Assembly: GCF_030272615.1 (NCBI RefSeq)
Contig: NC_081409.1
Span: forward strand, 18,974,260 to 19,038,259
DNA from: Cryptomeria japonica
Taxonomy: Eukaryota; Streptophyta; Pinopsida; Cupressales; Cupressaceae
DNA: 64,000 nt
Reading direction: 5' to 3'
Shown here one piece after another: positions 10,153-21,000 of this stretch. Numbering within the stretch: position 1 is the stretch's first letter; each line of letters opens with the position of its first letter. The notes below the pieces were generated by a model that was not told where the DNA came from, did not search any database, and was given only the letters and a program-made list of their open reading frames with translations. Position numbers and translations under genes: made by a program.

Positions 10153-10644
10153 CTAAGCATCAGGTACCTGTGGCATTTCATTTTCAGGAATCTCATCCAA
10201 CACCACATATTCTTGTTTGTCCTGTTCATGCTTCTTTTCCTGCATCTGTTCTTTATACATAACCTTCTCATTGAATATAACATCTCTACTTCTAATTATT
10301 TTCTTATTTTCAAAATCCCATAACCGATAGCCATATTCATCTATCCCATATCCAATGAAGGTACATTTCTGAGATTTAGCATCAAGCTTGGTTCTGTTTT
10401 CTTTATCAACATGGACAAAAGCTTCGCAACCAAAAGTTTTTAGAAAAGAATAATTTACCTTTTTACTAGTCCATGCCTCCTCTAGAATACCACCATCCAA
10501 AGGGGTTGAAGGTCCTCTATTTATCAAATAGACAGCAGTATATACAGCATCTGCCCAAAAATGTAAGGGCAATCCAGCATGCAATCTCATGCTCCTCGCA
10601 CGTTCCATGATGGTCCTATTCATTCTCTCTGACACACCATTTTC
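10153..10644 (-). pseudogene. Copia-2 integrase C-terminal part
   Basis: Begins ENGVSERMNRTIMERARSM, which carries the catalytic glutamate of the D-D-E core. It continues with FWADAVYTAVYLINRGPSTPLDGG, then FGCEAFVHVDKENRTKLDAKSQKCTFIGYG, the GKKP-like domain. It ends in the acidic linker before RT. It is separated from the rest of the core by a TAG at 10645-10647, where most relatives have a glutamine (TPQENGV). Confidence 0.88.
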
Positions 10645-11448
10645 CTATGGAGTTCCTGGAATTGTCTTCTGCTTTCGAATCCCATTTAAGGAACAGTAAT
10701 CTTCAAATGCTTTGCTGCAATACTCACCTCCATTATCCGATCTGAGACACTTCAACTTTTTTCCTGTCGCATTCTCAACCAAAGCTTTCCATTTCTTAAA
10801 AGTTTCAAAAACATTTGATTTTTGTTTTAGGAAATATACCCATGTTTTTCTGGTTGAGTCATCAATAAAAACAACATAATAACAAGAGCCACCAAGAGAC
10901 AATACCTGAGCCGGTCCCCATACATCTGAATGTACAAGCTCTAACTTCTCACTCTTCTTCTCTTTCCCAACCTTGAGAAATCTGACTCTTTTCTGTTTGC
11001 CATAAACACAGTTTTCACAGAACTCTAAATCAATCTTCTTTAGTCCTGGCAATAGATTTTTGGAGTGAAGGATTTTCATCCCTTTCTCACTCATGTGCCC
11101 AAGCCTATGGTGCCACATTATCGAATATGTTCTTGCAACATTTATTGTTGTTGTCCCTACAGTAACTTTATCTGTAGCAGCTAAGGTAGAGTAAGTGTTA
11201 CCAGTACACAGATATAATGTGCCTACCTTCGCACATTTAGCTACTACTAATGATCCTTTAGTGACCTTCCACATACTGTCTGAGAAGGTAACTATGCAAC
11301 CTTCACTACCTAGTTGCCCTGCAGAAATTAAATTTCTTCTTAAATTAGGAACATGTCTTACCTCCTGCAAAAACCAGTCATTACCATTCTGCAACTTGAT
11401 CTTTATCTTTCCTTTTCCAACAATTTGACAGGGCTCATCATCACCCAA
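10645..11448 (-). pseudogene. Copia-2 integrase N-terminal and core part
   Basis: A 267-codon frame with end-of-protease residues (QNGNDWFLQEVRHVPNLRRNLISAGQL). The zinc-binding pre-integrase domain follows (WHHRLGHMSEKGMKIL.. and CENCVYGKQ, an HHCC set). Then comes the core with LVHSDVWGP (first Asp) and CLRSDNGGEY (second Asp). Integrase joins element cDNA to host DNA. The frame ends in the TAG that removes the third catalytic residue. Confidence 0.88.
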
Positions 11449-11848
11449 ATATACCTATCAAAAATCACCTTGAACATAATCTAGAAAATATTTTCTATGG
11501 GGTGTAGCATGAAATGAAGCCCCAGAATCTATTACCCAGGAATCATTAACATTATCCAAACATAAGATTAAAGCATCTTGTAAAGTATTACTTGCAATAT
11601 TAGCTTCCTTACTATCATTTTCATTTCTGTCTCCTTCTTTGTTTTTCCGAGACCAACAGTCTTTCTTTAGATGACTAGGCTTTTCGCAGTACTAGCAATC
11701 TTTCTTTCCTCTAGATTGAGAGCGTCCTTTCTTTGACTTCCCTCGTGACTTCTCATTCCTAGGGCCTTTTCCTCTTTCCTTTGATCTTCCTCTGTTCTCC
11801 ACATTCAAAACACTACCTGATGATGTTGAAGTCTCACCTGTGCTTTTC
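11449..11848 (-). pseudogene. Copia-2 gag end, zinc knuckle and protease, broken
   Basis: The minus-strand reading gives a basic region (KSRGKSKKGRSQSRGKK). Next is a CX2CX4HX4C knuckle in which the residue after the first Cys is a TAG (11692-11694), most likely a former Trp codon. Then comes WVIDSGASFHATPHRKYF with an intact protease Asp-Ser-Gly. A frameshift near 11450 leads into the integrase frame, where GDDEPC follows. Confidence 0.8.
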
Positions 11849-11850
11849 CT

Positions 11851-12420
11851 TCACATTTCCTCGCTTAGGATAACACCAACAATATCATCAAATACCAAAG
11901 TATTTTTACTAGAGATAGAGTAACTTACAGCCATAACCAAGCTATTCCAGCTTTCTGGCAAAGAACATAAAATCAAGAGAGCCCTAACCTCTTCTGCAAA
12001 GGTAATTTTTACCGAAGACAATTGATTGGTAATTGTATTAAATTCATTTAAGTGCTTCGCTACAGATCCTCCCTCACTCATTTTCAAATTAAACAAACGC
12101 TTCATAAGAAATACCTTATTTGAAGCCGAGGGTTTCTCATACAGCTTAGCCAAAGTTGCCATCAAATCTACAGTCGTTTTTGCTTCTGTTATATTGAATG
12201 CTACAGACGACGCAAGGCACAATCGAATGGATCCCAGTGCCTTTCTATCTAAAATGTCCCACTCTTCATCTGATATTATGGTCGGTTTCTTTGCCTTTCC
12301 TTCCAATGGCCGCCAAAAATCCTTTTGATACAGGTAATCCTCCATCTGCATTTTCCATAACTGATAATTCTGGCCGTTAAACTTTTCGACCTTGAATTTG
12401 GAATCCTCCATTGCTCCCAC
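11851..12420 (-). pseudogene. Copia-2 gag capsid
   Basis: A 189-codon frame from an ATG 34 bp inside the primer site. It forms the shell of the virus-like particle. It shows the UBN2/retrotran_gag pattern: [79 protein letters not shown] and [14 protein letters not shown]. It ends at a TGA (11851-11853) in place of an Arg codon (CGA to TGA likely), after which the zinc-knuckle region continues in the same frame. Confidence 0.88.
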
Positions 12421-12453
12421 TCAAATCTGAAAGTCCTGCCAATTTACAGAAAA

Positions 12454-12469
12454 CCTCGCTCTGATACCA
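12454..12469 (-). other. Copia-2 primer-binding site
   Basis: Minus strand reads TGGTATCAGAGCGAGG, a perfect match to the plant initiator tRNA-Met 3' end. It is 2 bp from the LTR at 12472. Confidence 0.92.
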
Positions 12470-12471
12470 AT

Positions 12472-12943
12472 TGTTAGGGTTTCAAGCAGATCCGAAGCAA
12501 ATATGAACTAACAATTATATGCAGATTTAAATACAAAAGATAAAGAAATAAAACAGGACACAGATAACACAAAGATTTAACGTGGTTCACCCAGAATGGG
12601 TTACGTCCACCATACACAGCCGTCCAATCTTTCTTATTATCCAACAAAAATAGTACATCAACCTTACAATTCCTTAAGCATCCCAGTCGCTTATAACATG
12701 CATTTTTAGGGAAACAAACAAAGTCGGCCTTTTTTTAGGGTTTTATTACAATGTCGGTTTTCATCAACGAAAAACGGCAAAAAAAATTTTTCTCGAGGGC
12801 TGCCGCCCCCGAACCCCTGCCCGGAGCCCAGCCCGACCCCGGACCCCGGCAAGGATACGTGTTGAGTGTACAGTACTTTGCTGATCAATCACCACATTTC
12901 AACAATCTCCCACTTGGAGACTAATCAAGCTCCACACCAAACA
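12472..12943 (-). repeat. Copia-2 5' LTR (472 bp)
   Basis: TGTTAGGGTTTC..CACACCAAACA, collinear with 7882-8387. The LTR should carry the element's promoter and polyadenylation signal. By eye the LTRs differ at several percent of sites plus the 34-bp length difference, so the insertion is not recent. Confidence 0.9.
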
Positions 12944-12948
12944 GAAAG
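12944..12948. repeat. Target site duplication of Copia-2 (right)
   Basis: GAAAG directly after the LTR terminus AACA, identical to 7877-7881. Confidence 0.85.
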
Positions 12949-13849
12949 TACAAACTCATTAAACATTTTAAACTGTCTCTATAAAATCAGTGCATAAGCA
13001 TTCGATTATAACAATGGTATTCATGTATTTTTTATAACATATCATTGTCATTTGTTAAGACACAAAACATTTTTAATAATATCAATAGAGTTTTTGTCAT
13101 TTATTTTGTTGTCTCTTATCTCTATTCCTCCTGTCATCCAAGCTACAAGAGATAAAATCTTCAACTTATCTACACAAAAAAATTGTGCATGATAACCATC
13201 CATTTACTATTCTCACCTTCTCAATATATAATAGGATTAAAAATGATTGAAAATTTAATCTTCTATCATGGTAAGTGCAAAACATAACACTGCTATTGCA
13301 TATTTAAAATAACATTCATAAACTAGTTTGCATGCATGTGTGCTTTATGAATGATTGAGCATAAATACTATCTGAAGATGATAACCACAATAGACTTCAC
13401 TAACTCAAACACAAACACAACTTGCACCCTAAGATCATATAATCAAGTTGTCATAATTGATTGACGAAGTCAGAATGAACCAAAATGAAGTGGTATCAAC
13501 ATGTATTCATGTCTTTGCTTTACCACCTTGTAGTATCAACAACAAACCCATATATTGCCATGTCTTTAAACTTTTCCTATCACCTATATACCTTGGTTTT
13601 CAAACACACTTATTGACATCAATGAAAAACATGCCAAAGATAACAGATATAACTTACATATGTGGAAAATAGATGACCATGACCTGCCTCCTATTATGGG
13701 GTTTATAGCCCTTGTTGCTTAGGAAATTTGTCTCTCTTGATTTGATGTTTATGTGTTATGGCTTTTCCTTTCTTAGGCTTCTAGTTGTGACTATCTGCAC
13801 CCATCTTTTGTTATGACATAGTATATTTTATGTAATGGTGAAAAATATT
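12949..13849. other. AT-rich spacer, no gene seen
   Basis: No frame here has family features; the 71-codon plus-strand frame at 13457 looks accidental. The left part may be the rest of the Copia-1 LTR that Copia-2 interrupted, but no second copy is available to prove it. Confidence 0.4.
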
Positions 13850-15034
13850 AGGGTTTTCACCACTAGATTTACTAGAAATGACCAATTTTAGGCTTAGAGA
13901 CCACAACATTAAAGAGGAGTGAACCCAAAAGATCTAGCCACAAATCAACAAAGTATAGGGTTGATAATTCTATTGGATTCGTTGGATTAAGGAAATTGAT
14001 ACCCTCTTTTAAGTTGAATTGTTGTAATGTTGAAATTAGGGTAAATGTGTTGGAATTAAAGTAATTATGTGCAAACACTGAGCTACAGTCATTGAGTCGA
14101 GCCACAAACATAGATTTGAGCAATATAAGAGTGTTCAAATTTGTTCTTAGAAGGAGCTCCCGATTTGTCAGTACTAGAATGCTCGTCGCTTTGGTCTACA
14201 CATTTCATCATCCAAAGGGGAAAATGTTCATCTATGTGAATAATGTCGATCCTGAGATTCACAGCTTCACACTTGTTTCCTACACATAAAAAGAGAGAGA
14301 AAATGGCTGGGAATAGGGGTTTGCCTAAGTCAAACCCTGGTTTAAGAATTAACCTTGAATGAAATATTGAAAATACTAAAATAAATAATGGAAAGGTATA
14401 CCTCATATCTACAATTGTTGATAATGATGCTTTGCTTCTTTAATGTAATCACATCTGTTGTATGAAATGTTATGAACATGACAAAACCCTAATCACACAC
14501 ACATGCTTGCATATGAATGATGTAATTTTGCCTACAATGGTTGAATGAAGAATATGCAACCTTGAAGATCTCTGAAAATGCCTGATGATGAATACACAAA
14601 TTTTTGATTGCTCGGATATGGAGACTTAGCATGAATCGATGAAACTAGGTTGATCAAATGTCCTTATATATGGGATTTCACGTCAATTTACCAATTAGGC
14701 TAACCTCCAATGGTCATGTTGAGCTACCAATTTTATTCCTACAAAAGAGATAGGGCACATCTCATATTTCAAAATAGGGCATGACCAAGGGGGATCAGGG
14801 TACTAGGCACTCAAGTCCTAGGACTAGGGCTCTAGTGCCCTGGTCCTCAAATAGAGGCCATGATTAAGCCCCAGGAGAAGGACAAGACTCCATGAAATTA
14901 GTTGGTAGGTGTAAATGGCATCAGAAATGGAGTTAAGGCACCGAACAGACCCGAATAAGAGATGAGGAGGAGGCACGCTAGAGTAGGGGCACAAACATGA
15001 GGTGTAAATTGGCCCGGTGACAATTTATGATGCT
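13850..15034. repeat. Degenerate LTR-like repeat, copy b
   Basis: Collinear in blocks with 1-1505, ending in GGTGACAATTTATGATGCTACA. Contains the shared block AGGGGTTTGCCTAAGTCAAACC near 14325. A (TA)n run follows at 15047-15066. A related stretch seems to occur inverted near 33760-33840. No coding frame is supported. Confidence 0.4.
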
Positions 15035-15055
15035 ACATTTTAAAAGATATATATA

Positions 15056-15390
15056 TATATATATATAAATGGCTATTTCATTAAAAATATACTTATTAAC
15101 CAATAAATAACATCTCAAAATATTTCTTCTAATTTATATATAATAGCAATAAATAAAAGTAAAAATAATATAATAATTTACATAATTGTGAATATAATTA
15201 GATATATTGAAATGTCTATCAAAAGTCAAATGGATGAAAATTTAAGGATTTGCACATGGCTAGAATTTGTGGGTGTGCTTCTCTACCACCCTTCTTTTTT
15301 GTTTGAATATTGTACTATTATCTTTCAAAAACAAATCTAAATAAAAAATAGTGATGGAAAGGAATAGGCGGTGTAAATAATATTAGCACA
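15056..15390 (-). repeat. Duplicated 3' flank of the GULLO gene, copy A
   Basis: Closely similar to 35645-35960, which lies just downstream of the GULLO stop codon. Shared landmarks are the ATACTTAT(T/C)AACCAAT(A/C)AATAACATCTC block, the TCTTCTAATTTATATATAATA block and the CTACCACCCTTC/CTATCACCTTTC..TTTTTTGT block. It leads straight into an exon-derived fragment, so this is a segmental duplicate rather than a mobile repeat. Confidence 0.75.
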
Positions 15391-15565
15391 TTATGCATCT
15401 TTTGAGTACACGCGCAATCCTTCCAAAGCATAGACACGTTTCAAAAAGGTCAATATTTTGTCCCTTAACCCCAACAGACCATCAATCCACTCATTTGAAA
15501 AGATACCTCAAGGATCATGTTTTTTTGGCACTCAAGAACACATATGATGTGTTGTATTTCTTAGT
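15391..15565 (-). pseudogene. GULLO exon 3 fragment, copy A
   Basis: Matches 36212-36390 of the GULLO last exon with many substitutions. Landmarks are the blocks CATCTTTTGAG(T/C)ACAC, AATCCTTCCAAAGCA, CATTTGAAAAGATACC and GGCACTCAAGAAC. Relative to the gene, about 250 bp between the flank and this point are missing. The reading is shifted and stopped, so it is a dead fragment. Confidence 0.75.
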
Positions 15566-16055
15566 AACATCTCTAAATATTTCTTCTAATTTACATATAA
15601 TAACAATAAATAAATGGTGTCGTTGAACCTTTTTATATTTATTCATTTTTGTTATGGACTTGGTGTAGCTAGACTTTGTGAGCATGCTTCTTTACCACCT
15701 TTCTTTTTTGTGTGAGTAGTGTACTATTATCATTTTTTAAATGAAGTTAACTAATAAAAATTCATAAAAAATAACTAAGTGGTGTAAATTATATTAGCTT
15801 ATTATATGTTGATAATAGTATGCGGTGATGGTTAAATCGTGGTGTTGTGATTCTTGCCACTAGTCTTAAAACTAGTTTATTCTTCTCTATCATGGACTTG
15901 ATTCTATTAGACTTTGTGAATGTGCTTCTCTACCACCCTTTTTTTTGTCTGAATATCATACTACTATCATCATTTTTAAATAAATTTAAATAAAAAATAT
16001 TGATGAAAAGAAAAAGAGATATAAACAATATTAGTTTATATAATGTTGGTAATAG
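15566..16055 (-). repeat. Two further GULLO 3'-flank copies (B and C)
   Basis: Copy B (about 15566-15870) and copy C (about 15875-16055) each repeat the flank blocks: TTCTTCTAATTTACATATAATAACAATAAATAAA, the TAGACTTTGTGA.CATGCTTCT.TACCACC block and TTGTGATTCTTGCCAC. They resemble 35690-36010. The arrangement indicates successive tandem duplications of the 3' end of an ancestral gene. Confidence 0.65.
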
Positions 16056-16228
16056 CATAGTGTGATGGTTACATTGTGGTGTTGTGATTCTTGCCACCAA
16101 TATTAAAACCTCTATTAGGAAGTTGTTATTGAGTACTCATGTTCAAGATGAAGGCTTCATCTCTCATCTTTGACTTTCCTGACTCATAACTCTAATTGAA
16201 AACATTTTCTTTCTATTGCATTAATCTT

Positions 16229-16717
16229 CTCAACCTTTGCACACATGAGAATCATGATAAGCTCTTCATGCTTCATTTAAATAGCTTTGATGAGGAGCAC
16301 AATGTGCATCTTTTGAGTACACACATAATTCTTCCAAAGAGCACCCATATTTCAATACAATCACTTGTTTGTCTCTTAGCCCCAACAAGCTTTTAGTCCA
16401 TTCATTTGAAAAGATACCATGTGAATTTCAAATTTGTTTTTGGCACTCAATAACTCATATGATTTGTTGTTTTTCCTAATAACACCATCAAATCGAGGTT
16501 TCGGTTCTTTCCCTAGTGAGACAAAGCACCATACTTGAATAAAACCATAAGTTCAATTTCCTCAAACACATCTTCATATGTCCAAGGAATGTTGGGGTCA
16601 TTTGATCAATAATAAGTAATATCCATGTCTATGGAGTCCTCTTGTTTTCCCAAATAAGTACTAGAGTCTTTTAAAAAATGCATTAGAATACCACTATAGA
16701 GCTTAAGCCCACACATG
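16229..16717 (-). pseudogene. GULLO pseudogene, exon 3 (3' part), cut by a DNA transposon
   Basis: Collinear with 36137-36625 of the GULLO exon 3, at perhaps 80-85% identity by eye. It covers the cysteine-rich C-terminus, the HWGK region (GGTTTCGGTTCTTTCCCTAGTGAGACAAAGC, split in description) and the acidic segment near residues 440-460. Frameshifts and stops are frequent. At CATGCTAA (16714-16721) it is broken by the inverted repeat of the 16 kb transposon. It resumes without loss at 32704 (CTAATGAAGTTC), matching 36626-36645 of the intact gene. Confidence 0.88.
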
Positions 16718-16721
16718 CTAA
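16718..16721. repeat. 4-bp target site duplication (left) of the 16 kb DNA transposon
   Basis: CTAA precedes GGGTATATGC. CTAA also follows GCATATACCC at 32704-32707. Comparison with the intact exon (TTGCTAATGG at 36623-36632) shows one CTAA there, so the duplication came from the insertion. Confidence 0.9.
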
Positions 16722-16755
16722 GGGTATATGCACCAAGTTGTGGTACAAAAAGGGG
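16722..16755 (+). repeat. Left terminal inverted repeat
   Basis: Begins GGGTATATGCACCAAGTTGT and continues GGTACAAAAAGG. The reverse complement of 32671-32703 is the same with G for C at position 13 and one extra C in the GGTAC(C)AAAAAGG part. Confidence 0.92.
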
Positions 16756-17589
16756 GTCTTAAGATGCCACTTTTTTCTGAAATCAGCAAAGTCTGAACTT
16801 CAACGACAAATTGAACCTAATTACACTCCAAATTTGAAGATGCAACAAGAACAAGAGTCGGAGTGCTTCGAGTCTACTTTCTAAACTACAAATTTATTTT
16901 GAAAATGGTGGAGATTAAGGGCTTCAAAAAGGGGGGCCACAAAAAGTGGTCCTATTTTTATGCAAAAAACATAACATAGCGTCTGTTGTGGCCCCCCTAA
17001 AATGTTAACTTTTTTTTTGAATTTTTAAAATCACTTCAGTGAGAAATTAGCTAACACCTTGTAGTTTATGCTAGATTTTCCAGCTAATTTTTTAATGAGT
17101 ATATGATTTTTTACTAATTTTCGAAGTGGACACATCTTGAAAAATATAAATTTGAGCTTGCTCCCCCCTAAAATCATTGAAAACTAATCCAAAATCAAAA
17201 CTTTTTTTTAAAATTGTGTAGAATGGAGTCTAGTTTCTAAAAATGTAAGTTTTTTCAAAATCTGATGAACGTGTAAAAATATATATCCAAAATAGTGCAT
17301 GTTGGTTTTTGACAAAAAATGGACACACTAACAAAAGAAATTATAGATGAAACACTTAACAAAATCAAAATTTGAAATAAATTACATTGTTGGATAGCTA
17401 AGAGGGAGCTCAAGTTTACCACAGTATTTTTTTTTTCATGAAAAAACATGCACAAACCTGACGGAGAGCACGACCAAAAATTTGTCAAAATTTTCAATGT
17501 TCTGATAAATACACGTCTCTAGCTTGAAATGGTCGTCCAAACCTTTGAGTTGGATGCCCAAGGAAAATTCAACCCATAGGTTTGGTGTT
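16756..17589. other. Left subterminal region of the transposon, non-coding
   Basis: AT-rich, with several poly-A/T runs. No coding frame is supported; the 80-codon minus-strand frame at 17255 has no family features. The part near 16920-16990 carries two GGGGGGCCAC-like blocks in opposite orientation (GGGGGGCCACAA and TTGTGGCCCCCC). Confidence 0.6.
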
Positions 17590-17760
17590 TCCCAAAGTGG
17601 GTCATTTGGCACGTACCAAATATGGCGCTCTCCCTATTTGACGTTCGCCAAATGTGATCAATGGGTTTTCCCATTTGACGCGCGCCAAATGTGGTCCATA
17701 TTTCACATTTGGCACGCGCCAAATAGGGAGAGAGCCAAATGTGTACATAGAAACCCCCAT
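17590..17760. repeat. Cluster of GC-rich palindromes around CATTTGGC..GCCAAATG
   Basis: Five or so short inverted motifs: TTTGGCACGTACCAAA (17606), TTGACGTTCGCCAAATG (17639), CATTTGACGCGCGCCAAATG (17673) and CATTTGGCACGCGCCAAAT (17706). A related palindrome, CATTTGGCTAGCGCC..GGTGCTAGCCAAATG, lies at 23238-23275 on the other side of the minisatellite. These may be transposase-binding subterminal repeats or hairpins left from array growth. Function is inferred. Confidence 0.7.
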
Positions 17761-18022
17761 CTCACCTCTCCCTTCTTTATCTCCCTTCCCTCGTAGTTCC
17801 ATCTCTCTCTATGAACTAGATCTCATATTCTCTCTCTCCCCTTACCTCTTCTCAGGCTCTTCATTCTTATAGATACATACTCTTCTTTGTCCCTCCCCTC
17901 TCTAGCTCTCACAATTCCCTTATTCCCCCATCCCTCGAGCTATCTCCCTCTCTATCATTACACCCATCTAATTCCCTCTCTCACCTCTTTCCCTCAGTTT
18001 CTTCCGCACTCCCTCCTCTCTC
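17761..18022. repeat. Pyrimidine-rich tract
   Basis: About 260 bp composed mostly of CTCC, CTCT and CCCT runs on the plus strand, directly before the minisatellite. No repeat unit is kept. No gene seen. Confidence 0.7.
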
Positions 18023-21000
18023 TAGGTCCTAAGGGGTCATAGGACACCATATGACCCCTTAGGACACAATATGACCCCTAATGACACCTAAGGGGTCATA
18101 TGGTGTCCTAAGAGGTCATAGAACACCATATGACCTCTTAGGTTACCATAGGACCCATAATGACAACATATGGTGTCCTAAGTGGTCATACAACGCCATA
18201 TGACCCCTTTGGACACCATACAACACATATCGACACCATATGGTGTCTTAATGGGTCATAGGACACCATATGACCCCTTAGGTGTCGTTAGGGGTCATAT
18301 TATGTCCTAAGGGGTCATATGATGTCATATGACCCCTCAGGACACCATATGACCACTTAGTACACCATATGGTGTTGGTATATTTCCTATGATTTCCTAT
18401 GACCCCTTAGGACACCATATGACCCCCTAGTACACCATATGGTGTCAGTATGGTCCTATTGTGTCCAATGATCCCTTAGGGCACCATATGACCCCTTAGG
18501 AAACCATATGATCCATAATGACAACATAAGGTGTCCTAAGGGGTCATAACACACCATATGACCCGTTAAGACATAATATGATCCCTAATGACACCTAAGG
18601 GGTCATATGGTGTCCTATGACCCCATAGGACACCATATGACCCCTTAGGACACCATATGACCCATAACAACACCATATTGTGTCCAAACGGGTCATATGG
18701 TGCCCTAAGGGGTCATAGGATACCATATGACCCCTTAGGGCACCATATGACCCCTTAGAACACCATATGACCCATAACGATAGCATATTGTATCCTAAGG
18801 GATCATATGGTGTCCTAAGGGGTCATAGGACACAATATGACCCCTTACGACACTATGACCCTTAACAACCCCATATTGTGTCCTAAGGGATCATATGGTG
18901 TCCTAAGGGGTCATAGGACACAATATGACCCCTCACGATACTATGACCTTTAGAAACCCCATATTGTGTCCTAAGGGGTCATATGTTGTCCTAAGGGGTC
19001 ATAGGACACCAGATGAGCCCTTAGGACACCATGTGACCCCTTAGAACACCATATAATGTTTTTATGGGTCATATGGTGTCCTAACGGGTCATATAGTGTC
19101 CTATGACCCCTTAGGACACCATATAACCCCTTACGTGTTGTTAGGGTTCACATTGTGTCCTAAGGGATTATATGGTGTCCTATGACCCCTTAGGACACTA
19201 TATGACCCCTTAGGACACCATATCATGTCATTAAGGGTCGTATGGTGTCCTAAGTGGTCATTAGGTGTCTTATGATCCCTTAGGACACCATATGACCCCT
19301 TAGGATACCATACGACCCATAATGACAACATAAGGTGTCCTAAGGGGTCATATTGTGTCTTAAGGGGTCATAAAACACCATATGACCCATTAAGACACAA
19401 TATGATCCCTAACGACACCTAAGGGCTCATAGGACACCATATGACCCCTTAGAACACCATACGACCCATAACGACACCATATTATGTCCTAAGGGGTAAT
19501 AGGACACCATATGACACCCCTTAGGACACAATATGACCCCTAACGACACCTAAGAGGTCATATGGTGTCCTAAGGGGTCATTGGACACCATATGACCCTT
19601 TAGGACACCATACGACCCATAACGACACCTTATTGTGTTCTAAGGGGTCATATGGTGTCCTAAGGGGTCATAGGACACAATATGACCCCTCACAACACTA
19701 TGACCTGTAACAACCCCAAATGGTGTCCTAAGGAGTCATATGGTGTCCTAAGGGGTCATAGGACACCATATGACCCCTTAGGACACCATGTGACCCCTTA
19801 GAACACCATATAGTAGCGTTATGGGTCATATGGTGTCCTAAGGGGTCATATGGTGTCCTAACGGGTGATATGGTGTCATATGACCCCTTAGGACACCATA
19901 TAACCCTTACATGTTGTTAGGGTTGTTAGGGTTCACATTGTGTCCTAAGGGGTCATATGGTGTCCTATGACCCCTTAGGATACCATATGGTGTCATTATG
20001 GGTCGTATGGTGTCCTAAGTGGTCATTAGGTGTCTTATGATCCCTTAGGACACCATATGACCCCTTAAGACACCATACCACCCATAATGACAACATAAGG
20101 TGTCCTAAGGGGTCATATTGTGTCTTAAGAGGTCATAACACACCATATGACCCGTTAAGACACAATATGATCCCTAACGACACCTAAGGGGTCATATGGT
20201 GTCCTAAGGGGTCATCAAATACCATATGACCGCTTAGGACACCATCTGACCCCTTACGACACCATACGAACCATAACGACACCATATTGTGTTCTAATGG
20301 GTCATATGGTGTCCTAAGGGGTCGTAGGAAACCATATGACCCCTTAGGACACCATATAACCCATAATGAAACCATATTGTGTCCTAAGGGGTCATATGGT
20401 GTCCCCGGGGGTCATAAGACACCAGATGACCCCTTAGCACACCATGTGACCCCTTAGAAAATGATATAGTGTTGTTATTGGTCATATGGTGTCCTAACCG
20501 GTCATATGGTGTCCTAACCGGTCATATAGTGTCCTATGACCCCTTAGGACACCATATAACCCCTTACGTGTCGTTAGGGTTCACATTGTGTTCTAAGGGG
20601 TCATATGGTGTCCTATGACCCCTTAGGACACTATATGACCCCTTAGGACACCATATGGCCTCATTATGGGTTGTATAGTGTCCTAAGCGGTCATTAGGTG
20701 TCTTTTGATCCCTTAGGACACCATATGACCCCTTAGGACACCATACGATCCATAATGACAACATAAAGTGTCTTAAGGGTTCATATTGTGTCTTAAGGGG
20801 TCATAACACACCATATGATCCGTTAAGACACAATATGATCCCTAACAACACCTAAGGGGTCATATGGTGTCCTAAGGGGTCATAGGACACCATATGACCC
20901 CTTAGGACACCATATGACCCATAACAACACCATATTGTGTCCTAAGGGGTCATAGGACACCATATGACCCCTTAGGACACCATATGACTCCTTAGGACAC

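Larger units (their letters stand above)
7882..12943 (-). mobile_element. Copia-2: near-complete Ty1/Copia retrotransposon (Tork-like)
   Basis: A 5,062-bp element with LTRs 7882-8387 and 12472-12943, a tRNA-Met primer site, a purine tract and gag-protease-integrase-RT-RNase H in order on the minus strand. The direct 5-bp duplication GAAAG (7877-7881 and 12944-12948) fixes both ends. The gag sequence ([30 protein letters not shown]) resembles the Tnt1/Tork group. At least seven in-frame stops or shifts make it non-autonomous. It probably sits inside older repeat sequence, perhaps the Copia-1 LTR. Confidence 0.92.
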
